This document shows positions 7,863 through 14,142 of a stretch of DNA of 14,142 nt, piece by piece (position 1 is the stretch's first letter; the number at the start of each line of letters is the position of its first letter). The translations under genes and the position numbers were made by a program. The DNA comes from Betaproteobacteria bacterium (GTDB lineage Bacteria; Pseudomonadota; Gammaproteobacteria; Burkholderiales; CAIKXV01), in contig CANGUQ010000043.1 in assembly GCA_947456915.1 (NCBI GenBank), positions 1 to 14,142 of the forward strand, in the 5' to 3' direction. Below the pieces are notes generated by a model that was not told where the DNA came from, made no database searches, and saw only the letters and a list, made by a program, of their open reading frames with translations.

Positions 7863-9520
7863 TAGATGTCTCCCGAGAATCCGGGCAGAACCCGCGCCAT
7901 CGCCTGCGACACGCTGTCGCATACATTCGATCGGCCCAGCGTCCCGATGAAGCCCGATCGCTCGAACAGCGACAGCGGCTGAGCGTTCGCGCCGGCGAGC
8001 AACAGCCGCTTGCCGTTCTTCGCGAGCTTGCGCTGCAGCGTGGCGAGCATCTCGAGCCCGGTGGTGTCGATGTTGATGAGCTTCTGCAGGTCGAGCACGA
8101 TCACCTGCGCCGGATGCTTCGGATCGGCGAGGGCAAGCAGCGGCTCGATCTTGTTCGCCGCGCCGAAGAACAGCGTGCCGAACACCTCGAACACGCGCAC
8201 CGGCCGCGCGTCGGCGGCGACGCCTGCGGCGTCGTCGAGCACCGGCAGGGCGAGCTCGCGCACTTCGGTGAGCCCCGACACGCGCGTGATGAACAGCACG
8301 GCGGCGAGCACCAGCCCGACCTCCACGGCGACCGTCAGGTCGAAGATGACGGTGAGCACGAAGGTCGCCAGCAGCACGATCCGGTAGTTCATGCGGAAGC
8401 GGCGCAGTTCGCGAAACTCGCTCCACTGCGCCATGTTCCATGCGACCACCATCAGGATCGCCGACAGTACGGTCAGCGGGATCCAGCGCGCTGCGGGCGC
8501 GGCCACCAGCACGATCGCGAGCAGGGTCAGCGCGTGGACGATGCCGGCGACGGGACTGCGCGCGCCCATGCGCACGTTGGTGCTGGTGCGCGCGATCGCG
8601 CCGGTCGCGCAGAAGCCACCGAACAGCGGGGCGACGAGATTTGCCAGACCCTGCGCGATCAGCTCCTGATTCGGATCGTGCCGGTCGTCGATCATGTTGT
8701 CGGCGACGGTCGCCGAGAGCAGCGACTCGATCGCGCCGAGCATCGCGATGGTGAACGCCGGGAAGATCAGTGGCCCGATCGCCGACAGCGACACCTGCGG
8801 CAGCGCGAGTTGCGGCAGGCCGGCGGGAATGCCGCCGAAACGCGAACCGATCGTCTCCACGTCGAGCTGCAGCAGTGCGGCGGCGGCAGTGCCGAGCACC
8901 AGCGCCACGACCGGGCTGGGCAGCGCGCGCCAGCGCTGCGGCCACAGCGCGATCAGCAGCACGCAGGCCGCACCGAGCGCGATGCTCTGCGCACTGGCGG
9001 TGGGCAGTGCCGCCCACAGCGCGGCGAGCTTCGCGAAGAACTCCGCCGGCAACGCCTCGGTCTGCAGCCCGAGGAACTCCTTCACCTGCGACAGCAGGAT
9101 CAGCACCGCGATCCCCTTGGTGAAGCCGCTGATCACCGAGATCGGAATGAAGCGGATCCAGCTGCCCAGCCGCGCGAACCCCATCGCGAGCAGCATTGCG
9201 CCAGCGAGCATCGTGCAGATCAGCAGGTTCGCCACGCCGTGCTGCACGACGATGCCGTACACGATGACGATGAATGCGCCCGTCGGCCCGCCGATCTGCA
9301 CGCGCGACCCGCCCAGCGCGGAGATGACGAGTCCGGCGACGATCGCGGTGAAGATCCCCGCCTGCGGCGACATGCCGCTGGCGATCGCGAACGCCATCGC
9401 CAGCGGCAGTGCGAGCACGCCGACGGTGACGCCCGCGGCCAGATCGGTGCCGAACTGCGCGCCCGAGTAACCGTCGAGACTGTCGAGCAGGCGCGGCCGA
9501 AACCGCGGCAATGATGCCAT
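7862..9520 (-). CDS. SulP family inorganic anion transporter with STAS domain
   Basis: This 552-residue inner-membrane transporter belongs to the SulP (SLC26-like) family, whose bacterial members move sulfate, bicarbonate or dicarboxylates. About 400 residues are alternating hydrophobic helices. The family signature is visible as GGSRVQIGGPTGAF (70-83), and VISGFTKGIAVLI and AFTIAMLGAIESLLSATVAD are further conserved helices. The C-terminal cytoplasmic STAS domain includes VIVLDLQKLINIDTTGLEML; Asp485-Thr486-Thr487-Gly488 is the usual STAS phosphorylation loop. The length is normal and the frame intact. It is the only complete minus-strand gene here, convergent with the first Bug receptor and divergent from acnA. 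There is no carbonic anhydrase or cysteine biosynthesis gene nearby to point to bicarbonate or sulfate. The start at 9520 fits the family N-terminus; its ribosome-binding site is weak. Confidence 0.95.
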   Translation of the reverse strand: MASLPRFRPRLLDSLDGYSGAQFGTDLAAGVTVGVLALPLAMAFAIASGMSPQAGIFTAIVAGLVISALGGSRVQIGGPTGAFIVIVYGIVVQHGVANLLICTMLAGAMLLAMGFARLGSWIRFIPISVISGFTKGIAVLILLSQVKEFLGLQTEALPAEFFAKLAALWAALPTASAQSIALGAACVLLIALWPQRWRALPSPVVALVLGTAAAALLQLDVETIGSRFGGIPAGLPQLALPQVSLSAIGPLIFPAFTIAMLGAIESLLSATVADNMIDDRHDPNQELIAQGLANLVAPLFGGFCATGAIARTSTNVRMGARSPVAGIVHALTLLAIVLVAAPAARWIPLTVLSAILMVVAWNMAQWSEFRELRRFRMNYRIVLLATFVLTVIFDLTVAVEVGLVLAAVLFITRVSGLTEVRELALPVLDDAAGVAADARPVRVFEVFGTLFFGAANKIEPLLALADPKHPAQVIVLDLQKLINIDTTGLEMLATLQRKLAKNGKRLLLAGANAQPLSLFERSGFIGTLGRSNVCDSVSQAMARVLPGFSGDI

Positions 9521-9574
9521 CCGCCGTGCTTTTCCCTGAGCGATGAGAAGCCGGCTCTGACGGCCGTTCCCCGC

Positions 9575-9580
9575 ATTCTA
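9575..9580 (-). promoter_or_regulatory. Candidate -10 element of the SulP gene
   Basis: On the minus strand these bases read TAGAAT, five of six matches to the -10 consensus, 54 bases before the SulP start codon. No good -35 hexamer is found 16-18 bases upstream, so an activator would be needed if it is used. It is reported because it is one of few AT-rich hexamers in this stretch. Confidence 0.3.
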
Positions 9581-9661
9581 TGCCAGTCCGATCGCGCCGC
9601 ACCGGTGACGCAGCGGCGCCGGCGACGATCGCGCTGCCGGTCCGGGCGGCGGTGGCGCGCG

Positions 9662-9690
9662 TTGACAATGGCCTGACCGCTGCCGACAAT
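9662..9690 (+). promoter_or_regulatory. Predicted sigma-70 promoter reading toward acnA
   Basis: A perfect -35 hexamer TTGACA (9662-9667) is followed after exactly 17 bases by GACAAT (9685-9690), four of six matches to the -10 consensus. Transcription would begin near 9697. No convincing gene lies between this point and acnA, so the simplest reading is an acnA promoter with a leader of about 335 bases. A small RNA from this promoter is the alternative. Confidence 0.55.
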
Positions 9691-9691
9691 C

Positions 9692-9721
9692 GCACGCACA
9701 GCGACGTGCGCGGGTGCGTGC
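9692..9721. repeat. Perfect 8-bp inverted repeat at the predicted transcription start
   Basis: GCACGCAC (9692-9699) and GTGCGTGC (9714-9721) are exact reverse complements around 14 bases. The left arm begins two bases after the predicted -10 element and covers the predicted +1. That is a classic place for a repressor operator, or for a 5' stem-loop in the RNA. No protein can be named. Confidence 0.4.
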
Positions 9722-9940
9722 AGTGCGCCGATCCGTGCCGCGCCAGTCTCGCGGCCGTGCGGGGTGCGGCATTCCGGGCGCGACAGGCGCCGTTGCGCGT
9801 GTCGCAGGCCGGGGTGCGCGCCGGAGCGCGTCCCGGGCCGCACGGGAAGCGCACGCGGGGATTCGTGCCGGTGCGCGCCAAGCGGGTGTTCGCACGCACG
9901 CCCGGGCGCGGGCCGGTCGCGTATCCTCGCGCGTGACCTG

Positions 9941-10036
9941 ATGTGTGCCGGACGGGCTGCGCGGGCTTCCCCCGAGCGTCCCCGTGCGCGATCCAGACCA
10001 GACCCCGCGACGGGGCAGCCTTGCGAGGAGCGATGA
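9941..10036 (+). other. Possible 31-codon upstream ORF of acnA
   Basis: ATG 9941 opens a 31-codon frame ending in CEER. Its TGA stop (10034-10036) overlaps the acnA start (ATGA at 10033). If translated it could couple ribosomes into acnA. The peptide is Arg/Pro/Ala-rich and looks like non-coding GC-rich sequence, with no good ribosome-binding site. GTG 9943 is open in the acnA frame, so an N-terminal extension is formally possible. Confidence 0.12.
10003..10015 (+). promoter_or_regulatory. Small GC hairpin upstream of the acnA ribosome-binding site
   Basis: CCCCG (10003-10007) and CGGGG (10011-10015) pair around a CGA triloop. The stem ends nine bases before the GAGGAG ribosome-binding sequence (10025-10030) and 17 bases before the acnA ATG. 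It could shape translation initiation, but no ligand-binding architecture is recognised. Confidence 0.25.
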
Positions 10037-12753
10037 CTACCGAGACGACGGCCGGCGACGGCAGCCGGACGCGGCGCACCCTGCGTGTCGCCGACCGGGA
10101 CTACGACTACTTCAGCCTCGCCGCCGCGCAGGCGGACGGATTCGAGGGCGCGGATCGCCTGCCCTTCGTGCTCAGGGTGGTGCTGGAGAACCTGCTGCGC
10201 CAGCAGGCGCTGGGGCAGGCCGCAGGCGATGATCTCGCCGGATTCGCCGCCTGGCTTCGCGCCCGCAATCGGGGCGCGCCGGCAGCGGACTGCGAGATCG
10301 GTTTCCGTCCCGCGCGGATGATGATGCCCGACTCGTCGGGCATCACGCTGCTGGGCGATCTCGCGGCGATGCGCGAGGCGATGCAGTCGCTGGGCGGGGA
10401 TCCGCGCCGCATCGAGCCGCAGATCCACGTCGACTTCATCGTCGACCACTCCGTGATGGTCGAGGTGAGTGGCCGGCCGGACGCCCTCGAACACAACATG
10501 GCGAGCGAGTTCGCGCAGAACCGCGAGCGCTACGAGTTCCTGCGCTGGGGCAGCCGCGCATTCGGCAATCTGCGCGTGTTTCCTCCCGGCTCCGGCATCC
10601 TGCACCAGGTGAACCTCGAGCACCTCGCGCGCGTGGTGTGGACGGCCGAGGTCGGCGGCCGCGTGCTGGCCTATCCCGATTCGCTGATCGCGATGGACAG
10701 CCACACGGCGATGACCAATGCGCTCGGGATCGCAGGCTGGGGCGTCGGCGGCCTCGAGGGAGGCGCGGTCGCGCTCGGCGAGCCGATCTCCATCCTCGTC
10801 CCCGAGGTCGTGGGCTGCCGGCTCTGCGGACGGTTGCGGCCGGGGGTGACCGCGACCGATCTCGTGCTCACGATCACGCAGGCGATGCGCCGGCAGGGCG
10901 TGATCGCCAAGGTGGTCGAGTTCTGCGGCGACGGCCTCGACACGCTCTCGCTGCCCGAGCGTGCAACGATCGCCAACATGACCCCGGAGTACGGTGCGAA
11001 CATGGGGTTCTTCCCCGTCGACGCCGAGACGTTGCGCTTCCTCGCGCTGACCGGGCGCGATGCGGAACAGGTCGCGCTGGTCGAGGCCTACTGCAGGGCG
11101 CAGGGCCTGTGGCGCGACGCCACGACGGCGCAGCCCGACTATGCGCGCGTGGTGGAGATCGACCTGGCCGCGGTCGAGCCCTGCGTGGCCGGTCCGGGTC
11201 GTCCCGATGCGCGTGTGCCGCTGGCGAGCGCGCCTGCAGCTTTCGCCGCCGAGTGCCCGCAGGCACCCCAGCGAGAACCTGTCGCCGGCGCGCAGTACAG
11301 CCTGGGTCACGGTGACGTGGTGCTCGCGGCGATCACCAGCTGCACGAACACGTCGAACCCGCGGGTGATGGTGGCCGCGGGCCTGCTCGCCAGGAACGCA
11401 CGGCGGCGCGGCCTCGCCGTGCAGCCGTGGGTGAAGACCTCGCTGTCGCCCGGGTCGCGCGTGGTGGTCGACTACCTGCAGGCGAGCGGGCTGCAGGAGG
11501 ATCTGGATGCGCTGGGCTTTCACGTGACCGGCTTCGGCTGCATGAGCTGCATGGGCAATTCCGGTCCGCTGCCCGAGGCCGTGGCGCGCACCATCGAGCA
11601 GCGCCGGCTCGCCACCGTCGCCGTGCTTTCCGGCAATCGCAATTTCGACGCGCGCATCCATTCGCGCGTGCGCGCGAACTTCCTCGCCTCGCCCCCGCTG
11701 GTCGTCGCCTATGCGCTGGCCGGCACGATCACCACGGACCTCACGCGCGACCCGCTGGGCGTGGATGCACAGGGGCAGCCGGTGTGGCTGCGCGAGCTCT
11801 GGCCCGACGACGCCGAGGTGTCCGAGGTGCTGGAGCGCACGCTGTCGCCTGCGCTGTTTCGCGAGCGCTACGCGCAGGTGCGCCAAGGCACCCCGCAGTG
11901 GGCGTCGCTGACCGCGCCGGAGTCGATGCTGCCGGTGTGGGACCCGCGCAGTCACTTCATCGTGCGTCCGCCGTTCTTCACGGCGATGCCGGCTGCCCGC
12001 CCCGAGGTGCAGCCGATCCGCGGTGCCCGCGTCCTGCTGATGCTCGGCGACATGGTGACCACCGATCACATCTCGCCGATCGGCGAGATCCCGGCCGACG
12101 GCCCCGCCGGCAGGTATCTGCGCTCGCTGGGTGTGGAACCGCGCGACTTCGTCAACTACGCGGCGCGCCGCCTCAATCACGAGGTGATGATCCGCGGCAC
12201 CTTCGCCAACCTGCGGTTGCGCAACGAACTGACGCCCGGCGTCGAGGGCTCGTCGACCGTGCACTGGCCCGATGGCGTGCCGATGAACGTGCACGAGGCA
12301 GCCGAGCGCTACCGCGCGCAGGGCGTGCCGCTGGTGGTGGTTGCCGGGCGCGAATACGGTGCGGGGTCGTCCCGGGACTGGGCGGCCAAGGGCACGCAAC
12401 TGCTGGGTGTGCGCGCGGTGATCGCCGAATCGTTCGAGCGCATCCACCGCTCCAACCTCGTCGGTGTCGGTGTACTGCCGCTGCAGTTTCCCCCCGGCGT
12501 GACGCGGTCCACGCTGGGACTGACCGGTCGCGAGCGCTTCGACATCGAGGTGCCCGGTGCGGGCACCGCACCGAAGCCCGCCGTGGCGTGCACGATCACC
12601 CGGGAGGACGGATCGACGATGGCGATCACGCTCACCGCTCGTCTCGACACCCGGCCGGAGGTGGAGTACTACCTCGACGGCGGCATCGCCCAGTACGTGC
12701 TGCGCAAGTTTCTCGCGCAGCAGGCGCCGGCGGCCACGGCATCTGCTGCATGA
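10033..12753 (+). CDS. acnA: Aconitate hydratase, AcnA type
   Basis: This is a cytosolic [4Fe-4S] aconitase that interconverts citrate and isocitrate through cis-aconitate in the TCA cycle. The product has 906 residues, near the usual AcnA/IRP1 length. Cluster ligands are Cys437 in TSCTNTSNP and Cys503 and Cys506 in GFGCMSCMGNSG, the same numbers as in human IRP1. Active-site segments are intact: VDHSV, HQVNLE, MDSHT (Asp222-Ser223-His224), NRNFDAR (535-541), RGTFANLRLRNE and GSSRDWAAKG (Ser779, Ser780, Arg781). Some signatures differ from typical AcnA: EGGAVALGEP where EAEAxMLGQP is usual, and SPIGEIPADGPAG where SPAGSIxxDSPAG is usual. It may therefore be a second, specialised paralogue. 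ATG 10033 matches family N-termini and follows GAGGAG at a short distance. The Bug receptor gene begins 11 bases after its stop. Gene symbol confidence is moderate because of the divergence. Confidence 0.93.
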   Translation: MTTETTAGDGSRTRRTLRVADRDYDYFSLAAAQADGFEGADRLPFVLRVVLENLLRQQALGQAAGDDLAGFAAWLRARNRGAPAADCEIGFRPARMMMPDSSGITLLGDLAAMREAMQSLGGDPRRIEPQIHVDFIVDHSVMVEVSGRPDALEHNMASEFAQNRERYEFLRWGSRAFGNLRVFPPGSGILHQVNLEHLARVVWTAEVGGRVLAYPDSLIAMDSHTAMTNALGIAGWGVGGLEGGAVALGEPISILVPEVVGCRLCGRLRPGVTATDLVLTITQAMRRQGVIAKVVEFCGDGLDTLSLPERATIANMTPEYGANMGFFPVDAETLRFLALTGRDAEQVALVEAYCRAQGLWRDATTAQPDYARVVEIDLAAVEPCVAGPGRPDARVPLASAPAAFAAECPQAPQREPVAGAQYSLGHGDVVLAAITSCTNTSNPRVMVAAGLLARNARRRGLAVQPWVKTSLSPGSRVVVDYLQASGLQEDLDALGFHVTGFGCMSCMGNSGPLPEAVARTIEQRRLATVAVLSGNRNFDARIHSRVRANFLASPPLVVAYALAGTITTDLTRDPLGVDAQGQPVWLRELWPDDAEVSEVLERTLSPALFRERYAQVRQGTPQWASLTAPESMLPVWDPRSHFIVRPPFFTAMPAARPEVQPIRGARVLLMLGDMVTTDHISPIGEIPADGPAGRYLRSLGVEPRDFVNYAARRLNHEVMIRGTFANLRLRNELTPGVEGSSTVHWPDGVPMNVHEAAERYRAQGVPLVVVAGREYGAGSSRDWAAKGTQLLGVRAVIAESFERIHRSNLVGVGVLPLQFPPGVTRSTLGLTGRERFDIEVPGAGTAPKPAVACTITREDGSTMAITLTARLDTRPEVEYYLDGGIAQYVLRKFLAQQAPAATASAA

Positions 12754-12755
12754 AT

Positions 12756-12760
12756 GGAGG
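12756..12760 (+). promoter_or_regulatory. Ribosome-binding site deciding the second Bug receptor start
   Basis: GGAGG lies four bases before ATG 12765 and just after the aconitase stop. It favours ATG 12765 over the in-frame ATG 12750, which overlaps that stop as ATGA and would place this sequence inside the reading frame. The mature protein is the same either way. Confidence 0.7.
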
Positions 12761-12764
12761 ACGC

Positions 12765-13727
12765 ATGAGAACGCTGCTGCTCGGCGCGGCGCTGGCCGCG
12801 GTCGGCACTCCCGTATCGGCGCAGGAAGACTTCCCGCTGAAGTCGATACTGCTGATGGTGCCGCAGGCGGCCGGGGGCTCGACCGATACCCTCGCGCGAA
12901 CGATCGGCCAGCGGCTCGCCGACGCGCTCGGCGTCACCGTCGTGGCGGAGAATCGCGCCGGGGCGAACGGGATCATCGGCACGGAGGCCGCGGCCAAGGC
13001 TGCGCCCAGCGGCGCCACGCTGCTGGTGGCCGGGACCGCGATCATGGCGGTGAATCCGAGCATCTATCCGAAACTGCCGTACGACCCGGTGCGGCAGTTC
13101 ACTCCGGTGGCCGTGTTCGGTTACTCGACCAGCGTGCTGATTGCGCATCCGTCGGTGCCGGTGAAGACGATTGCCGACCTGATCCGCCTCGCGAAGGCCA
13201 GGCCCGGATCGATCCGCTACGCCTCCGCCGGCATCGGCAGCTCGCCGCACCTCGCGGCGGAACTGTTCCGGCAGATGGCTGGCGTCGACATCCTGCACAT
13301 TCCGTACAAGGGCAGTACCCCGGGCGTCACCGCCACGGTGAGCGGCGAGACCGACGTCATGTTCACCGGGGTCGCCTCGGCCGTACAGCTGATCAAGGCC
13401 GGGCGCCTGCGCGCGCTGTCGATCAACGGGCCGAAGCGCTCGCCCGCCTTGCCTGGCGTACCGACGGCGGGCGAGTCGGGGCTGCCGGGTTTCGAGGCCG
13501 ACTTCTGGATCGGCATGTTCGCGCCGGCGGGAACGCCGCGCCCGATCGTCGCCCGGCTCAACACCGAGGTGAACCGCATCATCGCCGGCGAGGCGATGCG
13601 CGAGCGTTTCCGCGACATCGGCGTGGAGCCGGTGACGATGACCCCGGAGCAGTTCGGGGATCTGCTCGCCCGCGATACCGAGCGCTGGGCGCGCGCGACC
13701 CGCAATGCCGGCCTGAAGGGCGAGTAG
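12765..13727 (+). CDS. Bug/TctC-family substrate-binding protein downstream of aconitase
   Basis: This 320-residue periplasmic receptor belongs to the same Bug family as the protein at 6792-7844, clearly paralogous but divergent. A compact signal peptide is visible (MRTLLLGAALAAVGTPVSA, likely cut after Ala19). The mature protein starts with FPLKSILLMVPQAAGGSTD; the GGxxD turn is residues 37-41. Shared landmarks include LIAHPSVPVKTI, HIPYKGSTPG and GVPTAGESGLPGFEA. The length is typical. The start lies 11 bases after the aconitase stop, so the two genes are almost certainly co-transcribed. This suggests, without proving, that the ligand is a tri- or dicarboxylate handled by aconitase. No TctA/TctB membrane partner is present in the window. 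The gene converges on metG with seven bases between stops. Confidence 0.94.
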   Translation: MRTLLLGAALAAVGTPVSAQEDFPLKSILLMVPQAAGGSTDTLARTIGQRLADALGVTVVAENRAGANGIIGTEAAAKAAPSGATLLVAGTAIMAVNPSIYPKLPYDPVRQFTPVAVFGYSTSVLIAHPSVPVKTIADLIRLAKARPGSIRYASAGIGSSPHLAAELFRQMAGVDILHIPYKGSTPGVTATVSGETDVMFTGVASAVQLIKAGRLRALSINGPKRSPALPGVPTAGESGLPGFEADFWIGMFAPAGTPRPIVARLNTEVNRIIAGEAMRERFRDIGVEPVTMTPEQFGDLLARDTERWARATRNAGLKGE

Positions 13728-13738
13728 CGCTGCGCTAC
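13724..13738. repeat. Palindrome spanning two convergent stop codons
   Basis: GTAGCGC, a central T, then GCGCTAC form a perfect 15-base palindrome. Its arms contain the TAG stop of the Bug receptor (13725-13727) and, on the other strand, the TAG stop of metG (13735-13737). As RNA a 5-bp stem with a 5-base loop is possible. No T run follows, so terminator function is doubtful. Confidence 0.35.
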
Positions 13739-14142
13739 CTGACCTTCATCCCGGGCTGGGCGCCGCTATCGGGCGCGAGCAGGAAGATTCCCGGGCCTTC
13801 GCCGCTCGCGGCGAGCACCATGCCCTCGGAGACGCCGAACTTCATCTTGCGCGGGGCGAGGTTGGCGACCATCACGGTGAGCCGGCCGATCAGCGCCTCC
13901 GGCGCGTAGGCCGACTTGATGCCGGCGAACACGTTGCGCCGCTCGCCGCCCAGATCGAGGGTGAGCTGCACCAGCTTGTCGGCGCCTTCGACGCGCTGCG
14001 CATCAGCGATGCGCACGATGCGCAGATCGACCTTGCCGAAGTCCTCGATGCCGATCGTCGGTGCGAGCGGCGGCGCGAGCGTGGCTGCCGCTGCACCGGC
14101 GCCCGCGGCGGGCGCGCCCGTCGATACCGCAGTCTGCACCGA
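13735..14142 (-). CDS. metG: Methionine--tRNA ligase, C-terminal part (runs off the window)
   Basis: These are the last 135 residues of methionyl-tRNA synthetase, which charges tRNA(Met) in the cytosol; the catalytic part lies beyond the right edge. An Ala/Pro/Gly-rich linker comes first. The C-terminal tRNA-binding OB fold (EMAP-II/Trbp111 type) follows, with IEDFGKVDLRIVRI, DKLVQLTLDLGGERRNVFAG and MVANLAPRKMKFGVSEGMVL, all near-exact family motifs. It ends GAQPGMKVR, as E. coli MetG ends with a similar GAKPG segment. The frame is open through the edge; a GTG at 14137-14139 is an internal codon, not the start. The gene is convergent with the second Bug receptor. Confidence 0.96.
   Translation of the reverse strand, partial: SVQTAVSTGAPAAGAGAAAATLAPPLAPTIGIEDFGKVDLRIVRIADAQRVEGADKLVQLTLDLGGERRNVFAGIKSAYAPEALIGRLTVMVANLAPRKMKFGVSEGMVLAASGEGPGIFLLAPDSGAQPGMKVR

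Larger units (their letters stand above)
9521..10032. other. Intergenic region between sulP and acnA
   Basis: These 512 bases separate divergent genes. Open frames cross it, for example the plus-strand frame 9580-9936, but their products are Arg/Ala/Gly-rich without recognisable domains and are best read as GC artefacts. The stretch does contain regulatory-looking elements: a -10 candidate for the SulP gene, a strong promoter candidate reading toward acnA, a perfect 8-bp dyad at its predicted start, a short upstream ORF and a hairpin before the acnA ribosome-binding site. The implied acnA leader is about 335 bases. Confidence 0.7.

Noticed and set aside
9600..9607. CACCGGTG palindrome
   Set aside because: An 8-base GC-rich palindrome is common at this composition and it has no clear placement relative to a promoter.
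9922..9927. TATCCT as a nearer acnA -10 element
   Set aside because: The bases 17 upstream are pure GC with no -35 similarity. The TTGACA/GACAAT pair is much better, though an activator-dependent promoter here is possible.
9580..9936. 118-codon plus-strand frame in the sulP-acnA gap
   Set aside because: It starts upstream of the predicted promoter, which it would span. It has no ribosome-binding site or motif, and its composition is like the shadow frames.
6711..10079. Minus-strand frame of 1122 codons through the Bug receptor, SulP and the intergenic region
   Set aside because: It overlaps the SulP gene in another frame on the same strand and is low in complexity. It is a GC artefact.
9220..12447. 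Minus-strand frame of 1075 codons opposite acnA
   Set aside because: It has no domain, is His/Arg-rich, and lies opposite an aconitase with all cluster ligands.
1..14142. Mobile elements, CRISPR arrays, toxin-antitoxin or defence genes, tRNA and rRNA
   Set aside because: I looked for transposase or integrase motifs, repeat-spacer periodicity, tRNA-like T-loop sequences and terminal repeats and found none. All complete genes belong to ordinary chromosomal families.

Overview
The window is ordinary chromosomal DNA from a very GC-rich proteobacterium. The most likely source is a betaproteobacterium of the Burkholderiales. The reasons are two orphan periplasmic receptors of the Bug (TctC-like) family, which is greatly expanded in that order, a proteobacterial-type dnaE, an AcnA-type aconitase and a metG with the C-terminal tRNA-binding domain. 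No transposase, integrase, phage gene, tRNA, rRNA or CRISPR array is visible. Nearly every long extra open frame is a GC-driven shadow of a real gene.

Layout. Positions 1-282 are a non-coding leader with a likely sigma-70 promoter (225-253). A tightly packed plus-strand block follows: dnaE (DNA polymerase III alpha subunit), a WbuC-type cupin overlapping it by one base (TGATG), and a Tat-exported PhoX/DUF839 protein starting 40 bp later. A 14-codon mini-ORF joins cupin and PhoX by overlapping start and stop signals. After a 120-bp gap with a hairpin come a DJ-1/PfpI-family gene and a first Bug receptor (6792-7844). This receptor meets a minus-strand SulP anion transporter tail to tail.

The region 9521-10032 has no convincing gene, but it is not featureless. 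It holds a good promoter (TTGACA, 17-bp spacer, GACAAT), a perfect 8-bp inverted repeat at the predicted transcription start, a 31-codon upstream ORF whose stop overlaps the next start, and a small GC hairpin before the ribosome-binding site. It leads into a somewhat divergent AcnA-type aconitase (10033-12753). A second Bug receptor follows with its own GGAGG site, in an arrangement that suggests co-transcription. The final stretch is the 3' end of metG on the minus strand, whose stop codon lies 7 bp from the receptor's stop inside a short palindrome.

Functionally the window joins housekeeping (dnaE, metG) to transport and central metabolism (SulP, aconitase, two carboxylate receptors) and stress or phosphate functions (DJ-1/PfpI, PhoX). 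The only grouping that looks like a small functional unit is aconitase plus Bug receptor, plausibly uptake and use of a tri- or dicarboxylate. I see no convincing evidence for an undescribed multi-gene system. The acnA leader and the aconitase-receptor pair are the best leads.
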